Source of the DNA: Euwallacea fornicatus
Lineage: Eukaryota; Arthropoda; Insecta; Coleoptera; Curculionidae
NCBI RefSeq assembly: GCF_040115645.1
Contig: NW_027096075.1
Location: 173,725-237,724 of the forward strand
Direction: 5' to 3'
Length of the DNA: 64,000 bases
In this document: positions 25,146 to 40,200 of the stretch, one piece after another
Numbering within the stretch: the first letter of the stretch is position 1
How the letters are laid out: each line of letters opens with the position of its first letter
Program-made: the position numbers and the translations under genes
The notes under the pieces: generated by a model
The model's input: only the letters and a program-made list of their open reading frames with translations
What the model was told of the DNA's origin: nothing
The model's database searches: none

Positions 25146-28100
25146 AGTCGCCGATTTCACGGAATTGACGATTTTGAAACTCAGGAATGATCGAAATGAT
25201 GGAAATAGCCCTAAATCGTGCGATTTGCAGGATTTGGACAAAAACTGACTGTTCTAGGACAGCCGAATTGGCAATTTGTCGTTTATGGCCCCATTAGGCT
25301 TATTTTGCTAAAAGGAGACAATTTGAACAAAATTACTCGTAGCGTTGTTGAAATAACGACAAAACATGGTTAAAGGTCAATTTCCGACGAAAGACGCCGA
25401 TTTCAGGGAATTGTCGATTTTGAAACTCAGGATTGATCGAAATGATGGAAATAGCCCTAAATCGTGCGATTTACAGAATTTGGACAAAAACTGACTGTTC
25501 TAGGACAGCCAAGTTGACGATTTGTCGTTTAAGGCCCCATTAGGCTTATTTTGCTAAAAGGAGACGATTTAAACAAAATTGCTCGTATCGTTGTTGAAAT
25601 AACGTCAAAGCATGGCTAACGGTCAATTTCCGACGAACCTCGCCGATTTCACGGAATTGACGATGTTAAAACTCAGGATTGATCGAAATGAAGGAAAGAG
25701 CCCTAAATCGTGCGATTTACAGGATTTGGACAAAAACTGACTGTTCTAGGACAGCCGAATTGGCGATTTGTCGTTTATGGCCCCATTAGGCTTATTTTGC
25801 TAAAAGGAGACGATTTGAACAAAATTGCTCGTAGCGTTGTTGAAATAACGTTAAAGCATGGTTAAAGGTTAATTTCCGACGAAACTCGCCGATTCCACGG
25901 AAGTGACGATTTTAAAACTCAGGATTGATCGAAATGATGGAAATAGCCCTAAATCGTGCGATTTTCACGATTTGGACAAAAACTGACTGTTCTAGGACAG
26001 CCGAATTGGCAATTTGTCGTTTTTGGCCCCATTAGGCTTATTTTGCTAAAAGGACACGATTTGAACAAAATTGCTCGTAACGTTGTTGAAATAACGTCAA
26101 AGAATGGCTAACGGTCAATTTCCGACGAAAGTCGCCGATTTCACGAAATTGACGATTTTGAAACTCAGGAATGATCGAAATGATGGAAATAGCCCTAAAT
26201 CGTGCGATTTGCAGGATTTGGACAAAAACTGACTGTTCTAGGACAGCCGAATTGACGATTTGAACAAACGTACTCGTAACATTGTTGAAATAACGTCACA
26301 GCTTTGGTTAACGGTCAATTTCCAATGAAACTCGCCGATTTCACGTAATTGACGATTTTGAAACTCAGGATTGATCGAAATGATGGAAATAGCCCTAAAT
26401 CGTGCGATTTACAGGATTTGGACAAAAACTGACTGTTCTAGGACAGCCAAGTTGACGATTTGTCGTTTAAGGCCCCATTAGGCTTATTTTGCTAAAAGGA
26501 CACGATTTGAACAAAATTGCTCGTAACGTTGTTGAAATAACGTCAAAGCATGGCTAACGGTCAATTTCCGACGAACCTCGCCGATTTCACGGAATTGACG
26601 ATGTTAAAACTCAGGATTGATCGAAATGAAGGAAAGAGCCCTAAATCGTGCGATTTACAGGATTTGGACAAAAACTGACTGTTCTAGGACAGCCGAATTG
26701 GCGATTTGTCGTTTATGGCCCCATTAGGCTTATTTTGCTAAAAGGAGACGATTTGAACAAAATTGCTCGTAACGTTGTTGAAATAACGTCAAAGAATGGC
26801 TAACGGTCAATTTCCGACGAAAGTCGCCGATTTCACGAAATTGACGATTTTAAAACTCAGGATTGATCGAAATGATCGAAATAGCCCTAAATCGTGCGAT
26901 TTACAGGATTTGGACAAAAACTGACAGTTCTAGCACAGCCCAATTGGCAATTTGTCCTTTATGGCCCCATTAGGTTTATTTTGCTAAAAGGAGACGATTT
27001 GAACAAAAGTACTCATAACATTGTTGAAATAACGTCACAGCATGGTTAAAGGTCAATTTCCGACGAAACTCGCCGATTTCACGGAAGTGACGATTTTAAA
27101 ACTTAGGATTGATCGAAATGATGGAAATAGCCCTAAATCGTCCGATTTACAGGATTTGGACAAAAACTGACTGTTCTAGGACAGCCGAATTGACGATTTG
27201 AACAAACGTACTCGTAACATTGTTGAAATAACGTCACAGCTTTGGTTAACGGTCAATTTCCAATGAAACTCGCCGATTTCACGTAATTGACGATTTTGAA
27301 ACTCAGGATTGATCGAAATGATGGAAATAGCCCTAAATCGTGCGATTTACACGATTTGGACAAAAACTAACTGTTCTAGCACAGCCGAATTGGCAATCTG
27401 TCGTTTATGGCCCCATTAGGCTTATTTTGCTAAAAGGAGACGATTTGAACAAAAGTACTCATAACATTGTTGAAATAACGTCAAAGAATGGCTAACGGTC
27501 AATTTCCAATGAAACTCGCCGATTTCACGTAATTGACGATTTTGAAACTCAGGATTGATCGAAATGATGGAAATAGCCCTAAATCGTGCGATTTACAGGA
27601 TTTGGACAAAAACTGACTGTTCTAGGACAGCCAAGTTGACAATTTGTCGTTTAAGGCCCCATTAGGCTTATTTTGCTAAAAGGAGGCGATTTGAACAGAA
27701 TTGCTCGTATCGTTGTTGAAATAACGTCAAAGCATGGCTAACGGTCAATTTCCGACGAACCTCGCCGATTTCACGGAATTGACGATGTTAAAACTCAGGA
27801 TTGATCGAAATGAAGGAAAGAGCCCTAAATCGTGCGATTTACAGGATTTGGACAAAAACTGACTGTTCTAGGACAGCCGAATTGGCGATTTGTCGTTTAT
27901 GGCCCCATTAGGCTTATTTTGCTAAAAGGAGACGATTTGAACAAAATTGCTCGTAGCGTTGTTGAAATAACGTTAAAGCATGGTTAAAGGTTAATTTCCG
28001 ACGAAAGTCGCCGATTCCACGGAAGTGACGATTTTAAAACTCAGGATTGATCGAAATGATGGAAATAGTCCTAAATCGTGCGATTTTCACGATTTGGACA

Positions 28101-28269
28101 AAAACTGACTGTTCTAGGACAGCCGAATTGGCAATTTGTCGTTTTTGGTCCCATTAGGCTTATTTTGCTAAAAGGACACAATTTGAACAAAATTGCTCGT
28201 AACGTTGTTGAAATAACGTCAAAGAATGGCTAACGGTCAATTTCCGACGAAAGTCGCCGATTTCACGAA

Positions 28270-31200
28270 ATTGACGATTTTAAAACTCAGGATTGATCGA
28301 AATGATCGAAATAGCCCTAAATCGTGCGATTTACAGGATTTGGACAAAAATTGACTGTTCTAGCACAGCCAAGTTGACGATTTGTCGTTTAAGGCCCCAT
28401 TATACTTATTTTGCTAAAAGGAGACTATTTGAACAAAAGTACTCGTAGCGTTGTTGAAATAACGTTAAAGCATGGTTAAAGGTTAATTTCCGACGAAACT
28501 CGCCGATTTCACGGAATTGTTGATTTTGAAACTCAGGATTGATCGAAATGATGGAAATAGCCCTAAATCGTGCGATTTACAGGATTTGGCCAAAAACTGA
28601 CTGTTCTAGGACAGCCAAGTTGACGATTTGTCGTTTAAGGCCCCATTAGGCTTATTTTGCTGAAAGGAGCCGATTTGTACAAAATTGCTCGTAGCGTTGT
28701 TGAAATAACGTCAAAGCATGGTTAAAGGTCAATTTCCGACGAAAGTCTCCGATTTCACGGAATTGACGATGTTAAAACTCAGGATTGATCGAAATGAAGG
28801 AAAGAGCCCTAAATCGTGCGATTTACAGGATTTGGACAAAAACTGACTGTTCTAGGACAGCCGAATTGGCGATTTGTCGTTTATGGCCCCATTAGGCTTA
28901 TTTTGCTAAAAGGAGACGATTTGAACAAAATTGCTCGTAGCGTTGTTGAAATAACGTTAAAGCATGGTTAAAGGTTAATTTCCGACGAAACTCGCCGATT
29001 CCACGGAAGTGACGATTTTAAAACTCAGGATTGATCGAAATGATGGAAATAGTCCTAAATCGTGCGATTTTCACGATTTGGACAAAAACTGACTGTTCTA
29101 GGACAGCCGAATTGGCAATTTGTCGTTTTTGGCCCCATTAGGCTTATTTTGCTAAAAGGACACGATTTGAACAAAATTGCTCGTAACGTTGTTGAAATAA
29201 CGTCAAAGAATGGCTAACGGTCAATTTCCGACGAAAGTCGCCGATTTCACGAAATTGACGATTTTAAAACTTAGGATTGGTCGAAATGATGGAAATAGCC
29301 CTAAATCGTCCGATTTACAGGATTTGGACAAAAACTGACTGTTCTAGGACAGCCGAATTGACGATTTGAACAAACGTACTCGTAACATTGTTGAAATAAC
29401 GTCACAGCTTTGGTTAACGGTCAATTTCCAATGAAACTCGCCGATTTCACGTAATTGACGATTTTGAAACTCAGGATTGATCGAAATGATGGAAATAGCC
29501 CTAAATCGTGCGATTTACAGGATTTGGACAAAAACTGACTGTTCTAGGACAGCCAAGTTGACGATTTGTCGTTTAAGGCCCCATTAGGCTTATTTTGCTA
29601 AAAGGACACGATTTGAACAAAATTGCTCGTAACGTTGTTGAAATAACGTCAAAGCATGGCTAACGGTCAATTTCCGACGAACCTCGCCGATTTCACGGAA
29701 TTGACGATGTTAAAACTCAGGATTGATCGAAATGAAGGAAAGAGCCCTAAATCGTGCGATTTACAGGATTTGGACAAAAACTGACTGTTCTAGGACAGCC
29801 GAATTGGCGATTTGTCGTTTATGGCCCCATTAGGCTTATTTTGCTAAAAGGAGACGATTTGAACAAAATTGCTCGTAACGTTGTTGAAATAACGTCAAAG
29901 AATGGCTAACGGTCAATTTCCGACGAAAGTCGCCGATTTCACGAAATTGACGATTTTAAAACTCAGGATTGATCGAAATGATCGAAATAGCCCTAAATCG
30001 TGCGATTTACAGGATTTGGACAAAAACTGACAGTTCTAGCACAGCCCAATTGGCAATTTGTCCTTTATGGCCCCATTAGGTTTATTTTGCTAAAAGGAGA
30101 CGATTTGAACAAAAGTACTCATAACATTGTTGAAATAACGTCACAGCATGGTTAAAGGTCAATTTCCGACGAAACTCGCCGATTTCACGGAAGTGACGAT
30201 TTTAAAACTTAGGATTGATCGAAATGATGGAAATAGCCCTAAATCGTCCGATTTACAGGATTTGGACAAAAACTGACTGTTCTAGGACAGCCGAATTGAC
30301 GATTTGAACAAACGTACTCGTAACATTGTTGAAATAACGTCACAGCTTTGGTTAACGGTCAATTTCCAATGAAACTCGCCGATTTCACGTAATTGACGAT
30401 TTTGAAACTCAGGATTGATCGAAATGATGGAAATAGCCCTAAATCGTGCGATTTACACGATTTGGACAAAAACTAACTGTTCTAGCACAGCCGAATTGGC
30501 AATCTGTCGTTTATGGCCCCATTAGGCTTATTTTGCTAAAAGGAGACGATTTGAACAAAAGTACTCATAACATTGTTGAAATAACGTCAAAGAATGGCTA
30601 ACGGTCAATTTCCGACGAAAGTCGCCGATTTCACGGAATTGGCGATTTTGAAACTTAGGATTGATCGAAATGATGGAAATAGCCCTAAATCGTCCGATTT
30701 ACAGGATTTGGACAAAAACTGACTGTTCTAGGACAGCCGAATTGACGATTTGAACAAACGTACTCGTAACATTGTTGAAATAACGTCACAGCTTTGGTTA
30801 ACGGTCAATTTCCAATGAAACTCGCCGATTTCACGTAATTGACGATTTTGAAACTCAGGATTGATCGAAATGATGGAAATAGCCCTAAATCGTGCGATTT
30901 ACAGGATTTGGACAAAAACTGACTGTTCTAGGACAGCCAAGTTGACGATTTGTCGTTTAAGGCCCCATTAGGCTTATTTTGCTAAAAGGAGGCGATTTGA
31001 ACAAAATTGCTCGTATCGTTGTTGAAATAACGTCAAAGCATGGCTAACGGTCAATTTCCGACGAACCTCGCCGATTTCACGGAATTGACGATGTTAAAAC
31101 TCAGGATTGATCGAAATGAAGGAAAGAGCCCTAAATCGTGCGATTTACAGGATTTGGACAAAAACTGACTGTTCTAGGACAGCCGAATTGGCGATTTGTC

Positions 31201-31580
31201 GTTTATGGCCCCATTAGGCTTATTTTGCTAAAAGGAGACGATTTGAACAAAATTGCTCGTAGCGTTGTTGAAATAACGTTAAAGCATGGTTAAAGGTTAA
31301 TTTCCGACGAAAGTCGCCGATTCCACGGAAGTGACGATTTTAAAACTCAGGATTGATCGAAATGATGGAAATAGTCCTAAATCGTGCGATTTTCACGATT
31401 TGGACAAAAACTGACTGTTCTAGGACAGCCGAATTGGCAATTTGTCGTTTTTGGTCCCATTAGGCTTATTTTGCTAAAAGGACACAATTTGAACAAAATT
31501 GCTCGTAACGTTGTTGAAATAACGTCAAAGAATGGCTAACGGTCAATTTCCGACGAAAGTCGCCGATTTCACGAAATTGA
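28270..31580 (+). repeat. Dialect I block copied 11,824 bp downstream
   Basis: Short-unit positions 29,347, 30,285 and 30,731 and the CCCCATTATACTTA marker at 28,401 recur at +11,824 bp (41,171, 42,109, 42,555 and 40,225). The match runs to about 31,580 against 43,400. A further copy of its left part lies at about 43,400-44,830 (marker at 43,531), which is an extra 1,922 bp between the two matched halves in the downstream region. Confidence 0.8.
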
Positions 31581-31899
31581 CGATTTTAAAACTTAGGATT
31601 GGTCGAAATGATGGAAATAGCCCTAAATCGTCCGATTTACAGGATTTGGACAAAAACTGACTGTTCTAGGACAGCCGAATTGACGATTTGAACAAACGTA
31701 CTCGTAACATTGTTGAAATAACGTCACAGCTTTGGTTAACGGTCAATTTCCAATGAAACTCGCCGATTTCACGTAATTGACGATTTTGAAACTCAGGAAT
31801 GATCGAAATGATCGAAATAGCCCTAAATCGTGCGATTTACAGGATTTGGACAAAAACTGACTGTTCTAGGACAGCCGAATTGGCAATTTGTCGTTTTTG

Positions 31900-34800
31900 G
31901 CCCCATTAGGCTTATTTTACTAAAAGGAGACGATTTGAACAACATTACTCGCAGCGTTGTTGAAATAACCTCAAAACATGGTTAAGGGTCAATTTCCGAC
32001 GAAAGTTGCCGATTTCGCGGAATTGACGATTTTAAAACTCAGGATTGATCGAAATGATGGAAATAGCCCTAAATCGTGCGATTTACACGATTTGGACAAA
32101 AACTGACTGTTCTAGGACAGCCGAATTGGCAATTTTTCGTTTATGGCCCCATTAGGCTTATATTGCTAATAGGAGACGATTTGAACAAAATTCCTCGCAG
32201 CGTTGTTGAAATAACGTCAAAACATGGTTAACGGTCAATTTCCGACGAAAGTTGCCGATTTCGCGGAATTGACGATTTTAAAACTCAGGATTGATCGAAA
32301 TGATGGAAATTGCCCTAAATCGTGCGATTTACACGATTTGGACAAAAACTGACTGTTCTAGGACAGCCGAATTGGCAATTTGTCGTTTTTGGCCCCATTA
32401 GGCTTATTTTGCTAAAAGGAGACGATTTGAACAAAATTGCTCGTAGCGTTGTTGAAATAACGTCAAAGCATGGCTAACGGTCAATTTCCGACGAAAGTCA
32501 CCGATTTCACGGAATTGGCGATTTTGAAACTCAGGATTGATCGAAATGATGGAAATAGCCCTAAATCGTGCGATTTACAGGATTTGGACAAAAACTGACT
32601 GTTCTAGGACAGCCGAATTGGCAATTTGTCGTTTATGGCCCCATTAGGCTTATTTTGCTAAAAGGAGACAATTTGAACAAAATTGCTCGTAGCGTTGTTG
32701 AAATAACGTCAAAGCATGGCTAACGGTCAATTTCCGACGAAAGTCGCCGATTTCAAGGAATGGACGATTTTGAAACTCAGGATTGATCGAAATGAAGGAA
32801 ATAGCCCTAAATCATGCGATTTACACGATTTTGACAAAAACTGACTGTTCTAGGACAGCCAAGTTGACGATTTGTCGTTTAAGGCCCCATTAGGCTTATT
32901 TTGCTAAAAGGAGACGATTTGAACAACATTACTCGCAGCGTTGTTGAAATAACGTCAAAACATGGTTAACGGTCAATTTCCGACGAAATTTGCCGATTTC
33001 GCGGAATTGACGATTTTAAAACTCAGGATTGATCGAAATGATGGAAATAGCCCTAAATCGTGCGATTTACACGATTTGGACAAAAACTGACTGTTCTAGG
33101 ACAGCCGAATTGGCAATTTGTCGTTTTTTACCCCATTAGGCTTATTTTGCTAAAAGGAGACGATTTGAACAACATTACTCGCAGCGTTGTTGAAATAACG
33201 TCAAAACATGGTTAACGGTCAATTTCCGACGAAATTTGCCGATTTCGCGGAATTGACGATTTTAAAACTCAGGATTGATCGAAATGATGGAAATAGCCCT
33301 AAATCGTGCGATTTACACGATTTGGACAAAAACTGACTGTTCTAGGACAGCCAAGTTGACGATTTGTCGTTTAAGGCCCCATTAGGCTTATTTTGCTGAA
33401 GGGAGCCGATTTGTACAAAATTGCTCGTAGCGTTGTTGAAATAACGTCAAAGCATGGTTAAAGGTCAATTTCCGACGAAAGTCGCCGATTTCAAGGAATG
33501 GACGATTTTGAAACTCAGGATTGATCGAAATGATGGAAATAGCCCTAAATCGTGCGATTTACAGGATTTGGACAAAAACTGACAGTTCTAGGACAGCCAA
33601 GTTGACGATTTGTCGTTTAAGGCCCCATTAGGCTTATTTTGCTGAAAGGAGCCGATTTGTACAAAATTGCTCGTAGCGTTGTTGAAATAACGTTAAAGCA
33701 TGGTTAAAGGTCAATTTCCGACGAAACTCGCCGATTTCAAGGAATGGACGATTTTAAAACTCAGGATTGATCGAAATGATGGAAATAGCCCTAAATCGTG
33801 CGATTTACAGGATTTCGACAAAAACTGACTGTTCTAGGACAGCCAAGTTGACGATTTGTCGTTTAAGGCCCCATTAGGCTTATTTTGCTGAAAGGAGCCG
33901 ATTTGTACAAAATTGCTCGTAGCGTTGTTGAAATAACGTCAAAGCATGGTTAAAGGTCAATTTCCGACGAAAGTCGCCGATTTCAAGGAATGGACGATTT
34001 TGAAACTCAGGATTGATCGAAATGATGGAAATAGCCCTAAATCGTGCGATTTACAGGATTTGGACAAAAACTGACTGTTCTAGGCCAGCCGAATTGGCAA
34101 TTTGTCGTTTATGGCCCCATTAGGCTTATTTTGCTAAAAGAAGACGACTTGTACAAAATTGCTCGTAGCGTTGTTGAAATAACGTTAAAGCATGGTTAAA
34201 GGTCAATTTCCGACGAAACTCGCCGATTTCAAGGAATGGACGATTTTAAAACTCAGGATTGATCGAAATGATGGAAATAGCCCTAAATCGTGCGATTTAC
34301 AGGATTTGGACAAAAACTGACAGTTCTAGCGCAGCCGAATTGGCAATTTGTCGTTTATGGCCCCATTAGGCTTATTTTGCTAAAAGGAGACAATTCGAAC
34401 AAAATTGCTCGTAGCGTTGTTGAAATAACGTCAAAGCATGGCTAACGGTCAATTTCCGACGAAAGTCGCCGATTTCAAGGAATGGACGATTTTGAAACTC
34501 AGGATTGATCGAAATGATGGAAATAGCCCTAAATCGTGCGATTTACAGGATTTGGACAAAAACTGACTGTTCTAGGACAGCCGAATTGGCAATTTGTCGT
34601 TTATGGCCCCATTAGGCTTATATTGCTAAAAGGAGACGATTTGAACAACATTACTCGCAGCGTTGTTGAAATAACGTCAAAGCATGGTTAAAAGTCAATT
34701 TCCGACGAAAGTCGCCGATTTCGCGGAATTGACGATTTTGAATCGCAGGATTGATCGAAATGATGGAAATAGCCCTAACTCGTGCGATTTACACGATTTG

Positions 34801-37284
34801 GACAAAAACTGACTGTTCTAGGACAGCCGAATTGGCAATTTGTCGTTTTTGGCCCCATTAGGCTTATTTTGCTAAAAGGAGACGATTTGAACAAAATTGC
34901 TCGTAGCGTTGTTGAAATAACGTCAAAGCATGGCTAACGGTCAATTTCCGACGAAAGTCACCGATTTCACGGAATTGGCGATTTTGAAACTCAGGATTGA
35001 TCGAAATGATGGAAATAGCCCTAAATCGTGCGATTTACAGGATTTGGACAAAAACTGACTGTTCTAGGACAGCCGAATTGGCAATTTGTCGTTTATGGCC
35101 CCATTAGGCTTATTTTGCTAAAAGGAGACAATTTGAACAAAATTGCTCGTAGCGTTGTTGAAATAACGTCAAAGCATGGCTAACGGTCAATTTCCGACGA
35201 AAGTCGCCGATTTCAAGGAATGGACGATTTTGAAACTCAGGATTGATCGAAATGATGGAAATAGCCCTAAATCGTGCGATTTACACAATTTGGACAAAAA
35301 CTGACTGTTCTAGGACAGCCGAATTGGCAATTTTTCGTTTATGGCCCCATTAGGCTTATATTGCTAATAGGAGACGATTTGAACAAAATTCCTCGCAGCG
35401 TTGTTGAAATAACGTCAAAACATGGTTAACGGTCAATTTCCGACGAAAGTTGCCGATTTCGCGGAATTGACGATTTTAAAACTCAGGATTGATCGAAATG
35501 ATGGAAATTGCCCTAAATCGTGCGATTTACACGATTTGGACAAAAACTGACTGTTCTAGGACAGCCGAATTGGCAATTTGTCGTTTTTGGCCCCATTAGG
35601 CTTATTTTGCTAAAAGGAGACGATTTGAACAAAATTGCTCGTAGCGTTGTTGAAATAACGTCAAAGCATGGCTAACGGTCAATTTCCGACGAAAGTCACC
35701 GATTTCACGGAATTGGCGATTTTGAAACTCAGGATTGATCGAAATGATGGAAATAGCCCTAAATCGTGCGATTTACAGGATTTGGACAAAAACTGACTGT
35801 TCTAGGACAGCCGAATTGGCAATTTGTCGTTTATGGCCCCATTAGGCTTATTTTGCTAAAAGGAGACAATTTGAACAAAATTGCTCGTAGCGTTGTTGAA
35901 ATAACGTCAAAGCATGGCTAACGGTCAATTTCCGACGAAAGTCGCCGATTTCAAGGAATGGACGATTTTGAAACTCAGGATTGATCGAAATGAAGGAAAT
36001 AGCCCTAAATCATGCGATTTACACGATTTTGACAAAAACTGACTGTTCTAGGACAGCCAAGTTGACGATTTGTCGTTTAAGGCCCCATTAGGCTTATTTT
36101 GCTAAAAGGAGACGATTTGAACAACATTACTCGCAGCGTTGTTGAAATAACGTCAAAACATGGTTAACGGTCAATTTCCGACGAAATTTGCCGATTTCGC
36201 GGAATTGACGATTTTAAAACTCAGGATTGATCGAAATGATGGAAATAGCCCTAAATCGTGCGATTTACACGATTTGGACAAAAACTGACTGTTCTAGGAC
36301 AGCCGAATTGGCAATTTGTCGTTTTTTACCCCATTAGGCTTATTTTGCTAAAAGGAGACGATTTGAACAACATTACTCGCAGCGTTGTTGAAATAACGTC
36401 AAAACATGGTTAACGGTCAATTTCCGACGAAATTTGCCGATTTCGCGGAATTGACGATTTTAAAACTCAGGATTGATCGAAATGATGGAAATAGCCCTAA
36501 ATCGTGCGATTTACACGATTTGGACAAAAACTGACTGTTCTAGGACAGCCAAGTTGACGATTTGTCGTTTAAGGCCCCATTAGGCTTATTTTGCTGAAGG
36601 GAGCCGATTTGTACAAAATTGCTCGTAGCGTTGTTGAAATAACGTCAAAGCATGGTTAAAGGTCAATTTCCGACGAAAGTCGCCGATTTCAAGGAATGGA
36701 CGATTTTGAAACTCAGGATTGATCGAAATGATGGAAATAGCCCTAAATCGTGCGATTTACAGGATTTGGACAAAAACTGACAGTTCTAGGACAGCCAAGT
36801 TGACGATTTGTCGTTTAAGGCCCCATTAGGCTTATTTTGCTGAAAGGAGCCGATTTGTACAAAATTGCTCGTAGCGTTGTTGAAATAACGTTAAAGCATG
36901 GTTAAAGGTCAATTTCCGACGAAACTCGCCGATTTCAAGGAATGGACGATTTTAAAACTCAGGATTGATCGAAATGATGGAAATAGCCCTAAATCGTGCG
37001 ATTTACAGGATTTGGACAAAAACTGACTGTTCTAGGACAGCCAAGTTGACGATTTGTCGTTTAAGGCCCCATTAGGCTTATTTTGCTGAAAGGAGCCGAT
37101 TTGTACAAAATTGCTCGTAGCGTTGTTGAAATAACGTCAAAGCATGGTTAAAGGTCAATTTCCGACGAAAGTCGCCGATTTCAAGGAATGGACGATTTTG
37201 AAACTCAGGATTGATCGAAATGATGGAAATAGCCCTAAATCGTGCGATTTACAGGATTTGGACAAAAACTGACTGTTCTAGGAC
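31900..37284 (+). repeat. Dialect II block, first occurrence
   Basis: Units here carry AACAACATTACTCGCAGCG, TTCAAGGAATGGACG, TTTCGCGGAATTG and GAATCGCAGG spellings that I do not see at 19.9-31.9 kb, and no 200-bp units. Part 32,194-37,284 recurs at 45,694-50,785. Inside it, 32,036-34,082 recurs at 35,234-37,280 (offset 3,198 bp, 13 x 246). The right edge at about 37,285 is abrupt: the next unit reads GGACAGCCTAATTGGCG and is dialect I. Confidence 0.85.
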
Positions 37285-40200
37285 AGCCTAATTGGCGATT
37301 TGTCGTTTTTGGCCCCATTAGGCTTATTTTGCTAAAAGGACACGATTTGAACAAAATTGCTCATAGAGTTGTTGAAATAACGTCAAAACATGGTTAACGG
37401 TCAATTTCCGACGAACCTCGCCGATTTCACGGAATTGACGATGTTAAAACTCAGGATTGATCGAAATGAAGGAAAGAGCCCTAAATCGTGCGATTTACAG
37501 GATTTGGACAAAAACTGACTGTTCTAGGACAGTGGAATCGGCGATTTGTCGTTTATGGCCCCATTAGGCTTATTTTGCTAAAAGGAGACGATTTGAACAA
37601 AATTGCTCGTAACGTTGTTGAAATAACGTCAAAGAATGGCTAACGGTCAATTTCCGACGAAAGTCGCCGATTTCACGAAATTGACGATTTTAAAACTCAG
37701 GATTGATCGAAATGATCGAAATAGCCCTAAATCGTGCGATTTACAGGATTTGGACAAAAATTGACTGTTCTAGCACAGCCAAGTTGACGATTTGTCGTTT
37801 AAGGCCCCATTATACTTATTTTGCTAAAAGGAGACTATTTGAACAAAAGTACTCGTAGCGTTGTTGAAATAACGTTAAAGCATGGTTAAAGGTTAATTTC
37901 CGACGAAACTCGCCGATTTCACGGAATTGTTGATTTTGAAACTCAGGATTGATCGAAATGATGGAAATAGCCCTAAATCGTGCGATTTACAGGATTTGGC
38001 CAAAAACTGACTGTTCTAGGACAGCCAAGTTGACGATTTGTCGTTTAAGGCCCCATTAGGCTTATTTTGCTGAAAGGAGCCGATTTGTACAAAATTGCTC
38101 GTAGCGTTGTTGAAATAACGTCAAAGCATGGTTAAAGGTCAATTTCCGACGAAAGTCTCCGATTTCACGGAATTGACGATGTTAAAACTCAGGATTGATC
38201 GAAATGAAGGAAAGAGCCCTAAATCGTGCGATTTACAGGATTTGGACAAAAACTGACTGTTCTAGGACAGCCGAATTGGCGATTTGTCGTTTATGGCCCC
38301 ATTAGGCTTATTTTGCTAAAAGGAGACGATTTGAACAAAATTGCTCGTAGCGTTGTTGAAATAACGTTAAAGCATGGTTAAAGGTTAATTTCCGACGAAA
38401 CTCGCCGATTCCACGGAAGTGACGATTTTAAAACTCAGGATTGATCGAAATGATGGAAATAGTCCTAAATCGTGCGATTTTCACGATTTGGACAAAAACT
38501 GACTGTTCTAGGACAGCCGAATTGGCAATTTGTCGTTTTTGGCCCCATTAGGCTTATTTTGCTAAAAGGACACGATTTGAACAAAATTGCTCGTAACGTT
38601 GTTGAAATAACGTCAAAGAATGGCTAACGGTCAATTTCCGACGAAAGTCGCCGATTTCACGAAATTGACGATTTTAAAACTTAGGATTGGTCGAAATGAT
38701 GGAAATAGCCCTAAATCGTCCGATTTACAGGATTTGGACAAAAACTGACTGTTCTAGGACAGCCGAATTGACGATTTGAACAAACGTACTCGTAACATTG
38801 TTGAAATAACGTCACAGCTTTGGTTAACGGTCAATTTCCAATGAAACTCGCCGATTTCACGTAATTGACGATTTTGAAACTCAGGATTGATCGAAATGAT
38901 GGAAATAGCCCTAAATCGTGCGATTTACAGGATTTGGACAAAAACTGACTGTTCTAGGACAGCCAAGTTGACGATTTGTCGTTTAAGGCCCCATTAGGCT
39001 TATTTTGCTAAAAGGACACGATTTGAACAAAATTGCTCGTAACGTTGTTGAAATAACGTCAAAGCATGGCTAACGGTCAATTTCCGACGAAAGTCGCCGA
39101 TTTCAAGGAATGGACGATTTTGAAACTCAGGATTGATCGAAATGATGGAAATAGCCCTAAATCGTGCGATTTACAGGATTTGGACAAAAACTGACAGTTC
39201 TAGGACAGCCAAGTTGACGATTTGTCGTTTAAGGCCCCATTAGGCTTATTTTGCTGAAAGGAGCCGATTTGTACAAAATTGCTCGTAGCGTTGTTGAAAT
39301 AACGTTAAAGCATGGTTAAAGGTCAATTTCCGACGAAACTCGCCGATTTCAAGGAATGGACGATTTTAAAACTCAGGATTGATCGAAATGATGGAAATAG
39401 CCCTAAATCGTGCGATTTACAGGATTTGGACAAAAACTGACTGTTCTAGGACAGCCAAGTTGACGATTTGTCGTTTAAGGCCCCATTAGGCTTATTTTGC
39501 TGAAAGGAGCCGATTTGTACAAAATTGCTCGTAGCGTTGTTGAAATAACGTCAAAGCATGGTTAAAGGTCAATTTCCGACGAAAGTCGCCGATTTCAAGG
39601 AATGGACGATTTTGAAACTCAGGATTGATCGAAATGATGGAAATAGCCCTAAATCGTGCGATTTACAGGATTTGGACAAAAACTGACTGTTCTAGGACAG
39701 CCTAATTGGCGATTTGTCGTTTTTGGCCCCATTAGGCTTATTTTGCTAAAAGGACACGATTTGAACAAAATTGCTCATAGAGTTGTTGAAATAACGTCAA
39801 AACATGGTTAACGGTCAATTTCCGACGAACCTCGCCGATTTCACGGAATTGACGATGTTAAAACTCAGGATTGATCGAAATGAAGGAAAGAGCCCTAAAT
39901 CGTGCGATTTACAGGATTTGGACAAAAACTGACTGTTCTAGGACAGTGGAATCGGCGATTTGTCGTTTATGGCCCCATTAGGCTTATTTTGCTAAAAGGA
40001 GACGATTTGAACAAAATTGCTCGTAACGTTGTTGAAATAACGTCAAAGAATGGCTAACGGTCAATTTCCGACGAAAGTCGCCGATTTCACGAAATTGACG
40101 ATTTTAAAACTCAGGATTGATCGAAATGATCGAAATAGCCCTAAATCGTGCGATTTACAGGATTTGGACAAAAATTGACTGTTCTAGCACAGCCAAGTTG